Assembly: GCA_035315685.1 (NCBI GenBank)
Contig: DATFXR010000148.1
Coordinates: 1 to 9,031 of the forward strand
Direction of reading: 5' to 3'
DNA length: 9,031 bases
From: QHWK01 sp035315685
GTDB lineage: Bacteria > Acidobacteriota > Vicinamibacteria > Vicinamibacterales > CAVVIG01
The position numbers were made by a program, and so were the translations under genes. Below, in pieces: positions 1-4,869 of the stretch. The notes beneath the pieces are model-generated. The model was given only the letters and a program-made list of their open reading frames with translations, did no database searches and was not told the DNA's origin. How positions within the stretch are numbered: position 1 is the first letter of the stretch; each line of letters opens with the position of its first letter.

Positions 1-89
1 AGAATCGGGATCGTGTTTTTTCGTTCGACGATCCCCTGGAAAAGTTGCAGTTCTCGCAGTAAGTCATTCTTCCTGACCACAAGTTCCAT
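1..89 (-). CDS. dnaN: DNA polymerase III sliding clamp (beta subunit), N-terminal fragment
   Basis: This is the start of the ring-shaped beta clamp that holds the replicative polymerase on DNA. Read on the minus strand from ATG at 89-87, the frame gives MELVVRKNDLLRELQLF, then QGIVERKNTIPIL, up to the window edge. That is the typical DnaN opening: an initial beta strand, a helix of the L-x-x-x-L-x type, then the conserved K-x-T-x-P-I-L segment. Only 29 codons plus two bases are visible of a family that is usually about 365-380 residues. The start is chosen because the match begins at this Met. A weak GAGG (102-105) lies 12 nt upstream, which is longer than usual. It is downstream of dnaA on the same strand, the common dnaA-dnaN order, but separated by 272 bp of origin-like DNA that holds its own promoter candidate. 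The rest of the gene is outside the window. Confidence 0.93.
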   Translation of the reverse strand, partial: MELVVRKNDLLRELQLFQGIVERKNTIPI

Positions 90-164
90 GGCTTTGGCTG
101 ACCTCGAGAAGGGCGGCGTTGGACGCCCGCGATCCCCTAAAGGAGAGGAGTTCGAGAATGAAGA

Positions 165-194
165 ATTATATAGGAGAAGATGGTGTGTTGAAAA
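165..194 (-). promoter_or_regulatory. Candidate sigma-70-type promoter for dnaN
   Basis: On the minus strand there is an exact TATAAT (-10, 170-165) with TTTTCA (194-189) as a 4/6 match to the -35 consensus, separated by 18 nt. The predicted start near 158 would leave a leader of about 70 nt before the dnaN ATG. The -35 overlaps a one-mismatch DnaA box (TTTTCAACA on the minus strand, 186-194), so DnaA binding could affect dnaN transcription. The -10 is in an otherwise AT-rich stretch, so chance occurrence is possible. Confidence 0.5.
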
Positions 195-213
195 GTGAAG
201 CGCCGCCGTTAGT

Positions 214-225
214 CTTTATCTATTA
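214..225 (-). promoter_or_regulatory. DnaA-trio-like run next to a DnaA box
   Basis: On the minus strand this reads TAATAGATAAAG. Three of its four triplets (TAA, TAG, AAG) fit the DnaA-trio pattern of basal unwinding systems. It lies 11 nt 3' of the exact DnaA box at 245-237, on the same strand, and leads into the AT-rich DNA. The one off-pattern triplet (ATA) and the low complexity make this suggestive only. Confidence 0.3.
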
Positions 226-265
226 ATGACTTACATTGTGGAAAAATCGTGCTGAAAAAGGTCGC

Positions 266-298
266 CGGATCGAAACCTTTCGATCGTTCTTCGATCCG
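266..298 (-). terminator. Inverted repeat, possible dnaA terminator
   Basis: CGGATCGAA (266-274) is repeated inverted as TTCGATCCG (290-298), giving a 9-bp stem with a 15-nt loop. A competing inner hairpin pairs GATCGAAA (268-275) with TTTCGATC (278-285). Read in the direction of dnaA transcription, the outer stem is followed after 6 nt by five T residues (259-255). That is compatible with a Rho-independent terminator about 65-95 nt past the dnaA stop. The T-run is short and offset, and the repeat is within the origin-like region, so a structural role there is an alternative. Confidence 0.35.
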
Positions 299-361
299 AG
301 ACTCGACCGTGCACAGCAATTCGCACCCCCTGTGGAAAGCCGCTGTGGAAAACCGGTGAGA

Positions 362-1693
362 TCAGCGAAATCCCTCAAGAAAATTGCCAATGAGGATGTT
401 GAAATTTCCATCCCGCCGGCGCAGGTCCTCGACCTTGCGAATCGAGTGGATCACGGTCGAGTGATGCTTCCCGCCGAAGCTGCGCCCGATCTCGGGGAGC
501 GAGGCGTGAGTGAGCGATTTACACAAGTACATGGCAATTTGCCGCGGCATCGCAACGGACTTCGAATTATTGCGTGACTTCAACTCGGCCATTTTGAGGT
601 TGTAGTAATCTGCGACGAATTTCTGAATCGCTTCAATCGTCACGGCCTTCTCGTCGTGATCGAGGACGTTCTTGAGAACCTCCTGGGTCAGCGGCAACGA
701 GATCTCCTGCCCCGTCAGCGACGCATACGCGACCAGGCGAATGAGTGAACCCTCGAGTTCGCGGATGTTCGACTTGATCTTGCCGGCGATGTACATCGCG
801 ACGTTGTCGGGCAGCGGGACCGCCTCGGTCTCGGCCTTCTTCTTCAGAATTGCGACTTTGGTTTCGAAATCCGGCAGCTGGATGTCGGCGATCAGTCCCC
901 ATTCGAAGCGCGACCGCAGACGCTCCTCGAGGGACGGAATCTCATGCGGCGGACTGTCGCTGCTGAGGACGATCTGCTTCTGCGAATCGTAGAGCGCATT
1001 GAACGTATGGAAGAACTCCGTCTGCGTGCCTTCCTTGCCGGCGAGGAACTGGATGTCGTCCACGAGCAGCACATCGACCGACCGGTAGCGCTCCCGGAAG
1101 TCGAGCACACGATCATAGCGGACCGCGTTGATCATCTCGTTCATGAATCGCTCGGACGAGATGTAGGTGAGCTTCAGATTTCGATCGTGCTCGAGCACGT
1201 ACTGCCCCACGGCGTGCATCAGATGGGTCTTGCCGAGGCCCACGCCTCCGTAGATGAACAAGGGATTGTAGGACCGCGAGGGCGCTTCGGCGACGGCGCG
1301 GCATGCCGCGTGCGCGAACTGATTCGATGAGCCGACGATGAAGCTGTCGAACGTGTACCGGGGATTCAGTCCCGTGGTCCCCGGTGGCGGTGCCACTTCC
1401 GGTTCACCGTCAAGGACGGCGGCCTCGTCGGCGTTCAGCGGGATTGCGGTGTCACCGCTGGAATCGGGGATGAACTGCACGTTGGTGTTTGGACGTTTCA
1501 CTTCGGCCATCGCTTCCGCCAACACGCCAGAGTAGTGCTTCGTCAGCCAGTCCATGAACACAGCGTTTGGGACCCGAACGAAGATGGATGTCCGGTCCTC
1601 CGCGATGAACGACGTCGGACGGAACCAGGTGTAGAACGAATGGCGGTTCACCTTCGTTTCGATACGGGCGAGAATCTGGTCCCAGACGTTCAT
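362..1693 (-). CDS. dnaA: Chromosomal replication initiator protein DnaA
   Basis: DnaA is an AAA+ ATPase that binds DnaA boxes at oriC, melts the duplex and recruits the helicase; it is also a transcription regulator. The 443-residue product has all four domains. An N-terminal helicase/partner domain (about 1-75, opening MNVWDQIL) precedes a Pro-rich linker (about 76-110). The AAA+ core has Walker A GGVGLGKT (149-156), Walker B VLLVDD (208-213), sensor 1 LSSD (243-246), an arginine finger in EERLRSRF (R262) and sensor 2 in NIRELEG (R311). The C-terminal DNA-binding domain contains PRQIAMYL (383-390), SLPEIG (398-403) and FGGKHHSTV (406-414). I chose ATG at 1693 because the family homology starts there; upstream GTG/ATG codons would translate the DnaA-box cluster. 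The only Shine-Dalgarno candidate, GGAAAA 8 nt upstream, is inside a DnaA box. It is divergent from rpmH. Confidence 0.98.
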   Translation of the reverse strand: MNVWDQILARIETKVNRHSFYTWFRPTSFIAEDRTSIFVRVPNAVFMDWLTKHYSGVLAEAMAEVKRPNTNVQFIPDSSGDTAIPLNADEAAVLDGEPEVAPPPGTTGLNPRYTFDSFIVGSSNQFAHAACRAVAEAPSRSYNPLFIYGGVGLGKTHLMHAVGQYVLEHDRNLKLTYISSERFMNEMINAVRYDRVLDFRERYRSVDVLLVDDIQFLAGKEGTQTEFFHTFNALYDSQKQIVLSSDSPPHEIPSLEERLRSRFEWGLIADIQLPDFETKVAILKKKAETEAVPLPDNVAMYIAGKIKSNIRELEGSLIRLVAYASLTGQEISLPLTQEVLKNVLDHDEKAVTIEAIQKFVADYYNLKMAELKSRNNSKSVAMPRQIAMYLCKSLTHASLPEIGRSFGGKHHSTVIHSIRKVEDLRRRDGNFNILIGNFLEGFR

Positions 1694-1701
1694 TTGGGCG
1701 A

Positions 1702-1733
1702 TTTTCCACAGGTTTTTCCACAGGTGTGGAAAA
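1702..1733. promoter_or_regulatory. Cluster of three DnaA boxes in the dnaA leader
   Basis: Three exact TTTTCCACA copies occur within 32 bp: two direct copies on the plus strand at 1702-1710 and 1714-1722, 12 bp apart start to start, and one inverted at 1725-1733. They lie 8-40 nt upstream of the dnaA start codon. TTTTCCACA differs by one base from the Escherichia coli consensus TTATCCACA, and I recall it as the usual form in cyanobacteria and some other phyla. Likely roles are autoregulation of dnaA and forming part of oriC. The box nearest the gene overlaps the only candidate ribosome-binding site. Confidence 0.8.
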
Positions 1734-1809
1734 CTCTGGCGAGAGACCAAAGCTGCATCGATTTGCTGCGGCGTTCACAGTCTGGCAGGCCGCCCCGAAA
1801 AGGACGCCG

Positions 1810-1818
1810 ACTGTAGCA
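1810..1818 (-). promoter_or_regulatory. Candidate extended -10 promoter for dnaA
   Basis: The minus strand carries TGC followed by TACAGT (1818-1810), an extended -10 arrangement with a 4/6 match to TATAAT. No good -35 is visible: the hexamer 17 nt upstream, TGTCAA (1838-1833), matches poorly and overlaps the rpmH -35 on the other strand. The start would be near 1803, giving a leader of about 110 nt that contains all three DnaA boxes. This is the best dnaA promoter candidate I see, but it is weak. Confidence 0.3.
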
Positions 1819-1831
1819 CACTCCACGTCGA

Positions 1832-1861
1832 TTGACACTGTTCGAAGCCGTTCGCTAACAT
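1832..1861 (+). promoter_or_regulatory. Candidate sigma-70-type promoter for rpmH and downstream genes
   Basis: An exact TTGACA (1832-1837) is followed after 18 nt by TAACAT (1856-1861), a 4/6 match to TATAAT. The predicted start near 1868 gives a leader of about 24 nt before the rpmH ATG. It is the only good promoter-like element on the plus strand of this gap and could serve the packed cluster from rpmH onward. The dnaA promoter candidate is immediately upstream on the other strand. Confidence 0.6.
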
Positions 1862-1891
1862 TGAGGGTTCGTTTCACTGCGAAGGGATGTC

Positions 1892-2044
1892 ATGGCCAAG
1901 GGAGTGCGCACGTTTCAGCCCAATACGCGCCGTCGGAAGCGGACGCACGGGTTTCTGGTCCGAATGAGCACGAAAAACGGCCGTCTGGTGCTCAAGCGCC
2001 GTCGCGCCAAAGGCCGCAAACGGCTCACCGTCAGCAGCGAGTAG
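1892..2044 (+). CDS. rpmH: 50S ribosomal protein bL34
   Basis: bL34 is a small, very basic protein of the large ribosomal subunit that binds 23S rRNA. The frame encodes 50 residues (MAKGVRTFQPNTRRRK, then RTHGFLVRMSTKNGRLVLKR and RRAKGRKRLTVSSE). It matches the family signature TFQPN-x-RRR, the HGF-x-x-RM block and the closing RRAKGRKRL. It is slightly longer than the common 44-46 residues because of extra residues at both ends. ATG at 1892 is preferred because GAAGGGA (1881-1887) sits 4 nt upstream. An internal GTG at 1904 would give the more standard opening MRTFQP, but a purine-rich AAGGGA abuts it with no spacing. It is first in the plus-strand cluster, divergent from dnaA and followed directly by rnpA, the near-universal arrangement. 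Confidence 0.97.
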   Translation: MAKGVRTFQPNTRRRKRTHGFLVRMSTKNGRLVLKRRRAKGRKRLTVSSE

Positions 2045-2383
2045 TTGCAGTTCCGACCAGCCGAGCGGATTCGCCGCCGTGCAGAATTTCAACGGGTCTA
2101 CGACCGCGGCGTCAAAATTCATAGCCGGTATGCAACCGTATTCCTGCTGGCCAACGAACTCGGCATCGGCCGTCTCGGGATCGCAGCAACGCGGAAGCTC
2201 GGCGGCGCAGTTTTGAGAAACAGAGCTAAGCGACTGATTCGAGAGGTTTTTCGTCGTAATAAAATCGCCCGAGGCTTCGACGTTGTCGTCGTGCCGAAGC
2301 GCGATCTCCTGGATGCCAGCCTGAACGCCCTTGAAGCCGACTACCGGAACCTCATCACCCGCCGACTGCCCCGAGCGCGCTGA
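2045..2383 (+). CDS. rnpA: Ribonuclease P protein component
   Basis: RnpA is the protein cofactor of RNase P. It assists the catalytic RNA in removing 5' leaders from precursor tRNAs. The 112-residue basic product is of normal length. It has the N-terminal RIRRRAEFQRVYDRG segment (8-22), which forms part of the leader-binding cleft, and the diagnostic RNR motif RNRAKRLIREVFR (58-70). The later block FDVVVVPKRDL (78-88) is also typical. The start is TTG at 2045, because an in-frame stop (the rpmH TAG, 2042-2044) precedes it directly and no ATG or GTG follows before the conserved N-terminus. There is no clear Shine-Dalgarno sequence, so translation probably depends on ribosomes finishing rpmH, which is in the same frame. 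yidD begins one base after its stop. Confidence 0.95.
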   Translation: MQFRPAERIRRRAEFQRVYDRGVKIHSRYATVFLLANELGIGRLGIAATRKLGGAVLRNRAKRLIREVFRRNKIARGFDVVVVPKRDLLDASLNALEADYRNLITRRLPRAR

Positions 2384-2384
2384 C

Positions 2385-2606
2385 GTGCGTGCTGGCGTCC
2401 GCGTCGCGCTCTGGCTGCTGCGCGGATACAAGCTTCTGATTTCACCGTATTTTACGGGCTCTTGCCGCTTCCTGCCGTCGTGCTCGGAGTACGCGGCAAT
2501 TGCCATCCTGCGCCATGGCGTCATGCGCGGAAGTTGGCTCGCCGCGCGCCGTCTCGTGCGCTGCCAGCCGTTCTGCGCCGCCGGTCACGACCCGGTCCCC
2601 TCATAA
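2385..2606 (+). CDS. yidD: Membrane protein insertion efficiency factor YidD
   Basis: YidD is a small membrane-associated protein that helps YidC and Sec insert inner-membrane proteins. The 73-residue product shows the family pattern: an amphipathic N-terminal helix ending in YKLLISP (15-21), then SCRFLPSCSEYA (26-37), then RHGVMRGSWLAARRLVRCQP (43-62), and a closing GHDPVP (67-72). Cysteines 27, 33, 60 and 64 are present. I chose GTG at 2385, one base after the rnpA stop, because it gives normal length. A TTG at 2331 would add 18 residues of poor character inside rnpA. The stop TAA is directly followed by the ATG of yidC in the same frame, so the two partners are probably translationally coupled. 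Confidence 0.92.
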   Translation: MRAGVRVALWLLRGYKLLISPYFTGSCRFLPSCSEYAAIAILRHGVMRGSWLAARRLVRCQPFCAAGHDPVPS

Positions 2607-4364
2607 ATGGAACGACGCGTTCTCCTCGCAATCTTTCTGGCCTTCCTGGTGCTGTACGCCTGGCAGGCGTTGTTCGTGAAGCCGGTTCCGAAGCCGGCGA
2701 CGGGGCAAGCGGCTAAGGCGGGCGCACCAGTCACTGCAGGTTCGAGCCAGAGCGCCGCGTCGTCTTCGCCGACCTCCGGCGCAAGCCTAGAGTCGGGAAC
2801 GCCGCCGGCAACGGCCGAGGCGAGTTCCGCCGCCGCCCCGGCCGCGCTGGTCGGTGAGACAGCCGAGCGCGAGGTTCGTGTCGAAACGCGTGAGGTGATC
2901 GCGGTCTTCACGAACCGCGGTGCGCGGCTCAAGAGCTGGCGTTTGAAGCGCTACCTGAACCCGGCGCGCGAACCGCAGGAACTCGTCGAGAACAACGTCA
3001 GCACCCAGCCGTTGCCATTCACGCTCCGCACCGGCACCGACGCGATCGACAGCGCGTTGAACACGTCTCTCTATACCGTCAGCGGTGCGCCCGCGGCACC
3101 GCTCAATGGGGCGCCTGCCGATGTGCGGTTCGAGTATCGGAACAGCGCCGGCGTGCACGCGGTGAAGGAGTTTCACTTCGAACCGGCGTCGTTCATCGTT
3201 ACGTTTCACGCCATCGTCAGGAGCGGCGAGCAGAGCGTCACACCGGCAATCGTCTGGGGCCCTGCCGTCGGAGATGTCGCCGAAGTGAGCCGTTACACGT
3301 CGAAAGCCGAAGGGCTGCTGTTTCAGGGCGGCAAGGCGGTGCGTCTCGACGCGTCGGCGATCGCGAAGCAATCGGTCTACGACGGCGACTTCAAGTACGC
3401 CGGCGTTGACGACAACTACTTCATGACGGTCGCGCTCAGTCCCGGTCCGAGCAAGCTGACGTTCCAGCCGGTCTCGATTCCAGCCGCGGATCCGAAGGGT
3501 GCGCCACGCGAGCTGGTCACGTACGCGATCGAGCCGCATGCCGGCGACGCGCAGAGGTTCTTCGTGGGACCGAAGGACTTCGATCTGCTCACGGCGATCG
3601 ACACCGACCTCGCCCGCTCGATCAACTTCGGCACCTTCACCGTCATCGTCGTGCCGCTGCTCCGATCACTGAAGTGGGTGAACGCCTACATCGGCAACTA
3701 TGGCTGGTCGATCATCATCCTCACCTTCATCATCAACGTGATCCTGTTTCCGCTGCGGCACAAGAGCGTCGTGTCGATGCGGAAGATGCAGGAGATTCAG
3801 CCAGAGGTGAAGGCGATTCAGGATCGCTACAAGAACCTCAAGGCGACTGATCCGGCGAAGCAGAAGATGAACCAGGAGTTGATGACGCTCTACAAGGAGC
3901 GCGGCGTCAATCCGGCCAGCGGCTGTGTGCCGATGCTCCTGACATTCCCGTTCATCTTCGCGTTCTATGCGCTGCTCTCGACGGCAATCGAGCTGCGCGG
4001 TGCGCCGTGGTTCGGGTGGATTCACGATCTCTCGGCACACGATCCGTATTTCGTCGTGCCGATCCTGATGGGAGTGAGCCAGATCTGGCAGCAGCGCCTG
4101 GCGCCGGCCACCGGCATGGATCCGGTGCAGCAGAAGATGATGCTGTTCATGCCGATCTTCTTCACGTTCCTGTTCCTGTGGTATCCGGCGGGCGTGGCGC
4201 TGTACTGGTTCGTGAACAACATCTGGGCGATTGGCCAGCAGTACCTCACAAACTACATCATCGGACCGCCGAAGGTCGGGCGGCCGGCGGGGTCGTCGGC
4301 GTCAGAGCGGCGGATGAAGCGGGTCGGCGCCGGTCGGACCGAAGCCGCCCGCGACAGCAACTGA
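2607..4364 (+). CDS. yidC: Membrane protein insertase YidC (Oxa1 family)
   Basis: YidC inserts and folds proteins in the inner membrane, alone or with SecYEG. The 585-residue product has the Gram-negative architecture. An N-terminal membrane anchor (about 5-24) is followed by an Ala/Ser/Pro-rich linker (about 28-85) and a large periplasmic beta-sandwich domain (about 86-335). The conserved Oxa1 core has further membrane segments around 341-355 and 366-383, 440-458, 481-497 and 511-545. Core landmarks are GNYGWSIIILTF (363-374), FPLRHKSVVSMRKMQ (381-395), GVNPASGC (433-440), WIHDLSAHDPY (471-481) and PAGVALYW (527-534). A basic tail (568-585) could contact ribosomes. The groove arginine of Escherichia coli YidC (R366) aligns with Asn377 here. 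It is slightly longer than E. coli YidC (548), mainly because of the linker. It follows yidD without a gap and precedes jag by 4 nt. Confidence 0.97.
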   Translation: MERRVLLAIFLAFLVLYAWQALFVKPVPKPATGQAAKAGAPVTAGSSQSAASSSPTSGASLESGTPPATAEASSAAAPAALVGETAEREVRVETREVIAVFTNRGARLKSWRLKRYLNPAREPQELVENNVSTQPLPFTLRTGTDAIDSALNTSLYTVSGAPAAPLNGAPADVRFEYRNSAGVHAVKEFHFEPASFIVTFHAIVRSGEQSVTPAIVWGPAVGDVAEVSRYTSKAEGLLFQGGKAVRLDASAIAKQSVYDGDFKYAGVDDNYFMTVALSPGPSKLTFQPVSIPAADPKGAPRELVTYAIEPHAGDAQRFFVGPKDFDLLTAIDTDLARSINFGTFTVIVVPLLRSLKWVNAYIGNYGWSIIILTFIINVILFPLRHKSVVSMRKMQEIQPEVKAIQDRYKNLKATDPAKQKMNQELMTLYKERGVNPASGCVPMLLTFPFIFAFYALLSTAIELRGAPWFGWIHDLSAHDPYFVVPILMGVSQIWQQRLAPATGMDPVQQKMMLFMPIFFTFLFLWYPAGVALYWFVNNIWAIGQQYLTNYIIGPPKVGRPAGSSASERRMKRVGAGRTEAARDSN

Positions 4365-4368
4365 CCCT

Positions 4369-4815
4369 ATGAACACCACGGCCATCGTCGACTTTCTAAA
4401 TCAGATCATCGCAGCGTTCGGGATCGAGGCCGCCGTCGACGTCGAGGAGACGGCTGACGGTCCCCGGTTCAACCTCACGGGCGAGGAGGCGGAGATCCTC
4501 GTCCGCCATCGCGGCGAGCCGCTCAAGGCGCTCCAGCACATCGTCGACTCGTCGCACGGCCGCGGCCAGGATGGCGAGAAGCGCGTGTTCATCGACGCGC
4601 TGGAATACCGCAAAGGCAAGGACATCGAGCTGCGGAAGATGGCCAAGTTCCTCGCGCAGAAAGCCAAGGACTCGGGGCTCGATCAGCAGCTCGGGCCGCT
4701 CAATCCCTACGAACGCCGCATCGTGCACATGGCCGTGGCCGAAGTGCCTGGTGTGACGACGGAAAGCATCGGCGACGCGTTCTCGAAGACGGTGTTGATT
4801 CAGCTTCGCAAGTAG
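4369..4815 (+). CDS. jag: KH-R3H RNA-binding protein (Jag/KhpB/EloR family)
   Basis: Members of this family bind RNA and, in Firmicutes, influence cell elongation and division; the gene is classically linked to yidC/spoIIIJ. The 148-residue product has a KH domain of the Jag type (about 35-80, GEEAEILVRHRGEPLKALQH at 38-57) and a C-terminal R3H domain (about 85-148). The R3H domain contains NPYERRIVH with the Arg116-x3-His120 pair, then VPGVTTES (126-133). The N-terminal Jag_N domain found in longer homologues is absent, as is common outside Firmicutes. In the KH loop the usual G-x-x-G is R-H-R-G (46-49), so the first glycine is lost. ATG at 4369 lies 4 nt after the yidC stop, with no strong Shine-Dalgarno sequence, so coupling to yidC is likely. 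The function in this organism is inferred only from family and context. Confidence 0.9.
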   Translation: MNTTAIVDFLNQIIAAFGIEAAVDVEETADGPRFNLTGEEAEILVRHRGEPLKALQHIVDSSHGRGQDGEKRVFIDALEYRKGKDIELRKMAKFLAQKAKDSGLDQQLGPLNPYERRIVHMAVAEVPGVTTESIGDAFSKTVLIQLRK

Positions 4816-4827
4816 GGCCCGGGCAAA

Positions 4828-4844
4828 GCAGGCGCTCAGCCTGC
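4828..4844 (+). repeat. Small hairpin in the jag-mnmE gap
   Basis: GCAGGC (4828-4833) and GCCTGC (4839-4844) form a 6-bp stem with a 5-nt loop, 12 nt after the jag stop. An alternative pairing is GGCGC (4831-4835) with GCGCC (4843-4847). No U-tract follows, so it does not look like an intrinsic terminator. It may be an attenuating or processing structure, or chance in GC-rich DNA. It occupies the only plus-strand gap over 50 nt between rpmH and rsmG. Confidence 0.25.
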
Positions 4845-4869
4845 GCCGATCCCAGAGCCCCGATCCTCA

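Larger units (their letters stand above)
161..352. other. Candidate oriC subregion between dnaA and dnaN
   Basis: This part of the 272-bp gap between dnaN and dnaA combines features of a bacterial origin. It has an AT-rich stretch (about 160-260) in an otherwise GC-rich sequence. It has exact TTTTCCACA boxes on the minus strand at 237-245 and 344-352, and one-mismatch copies at 331-339 (TTTTCCACA with its first base changed to C) and 186-194. A trinucleotide run (214-225) lies beside the 237-245 box. The dnaA-dnaN gap is a known origin location, with strand opening in Bacillus subtilis on the dnaN side. I infer an unwinding site near 160-236. It could instead be purely regulatory, with the main origin in the dnaA-rpmH gap. 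Confidence 0.55.

Noticed and set aside
1694..1750. In-frame N-terminal extension of dnaA from an upstream start at 1750
   Set aside because: The extension would translate the DnaA-box cluster and gives no family-like sequence; homology starts at MNVWDQIL encoded from 1693.
2331..2384. Longer yidD starting at TTG within rnpA
   Set aside because: The added residues do not look like YidD, and the GTG at 2385 gives standard length and a one-base spacing after rnpA.
2787..3539. Long antisense open frames, for example opposite yidC, mnmE (5853-6746 minus) and mnmG (7522-8151 minus)
   Set aside because: They are GC-rich shadow frames with Arg-rich, low-complexity translations, overlapping genes whose families are certain; no independent motif or start signal supports them.
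4828..4847. Intrinsic terminator between jag and mnmE
   Set aside because: The hairpin is short and no run of T follows, so termination is not supported; it is kept only as a weak hairpin.
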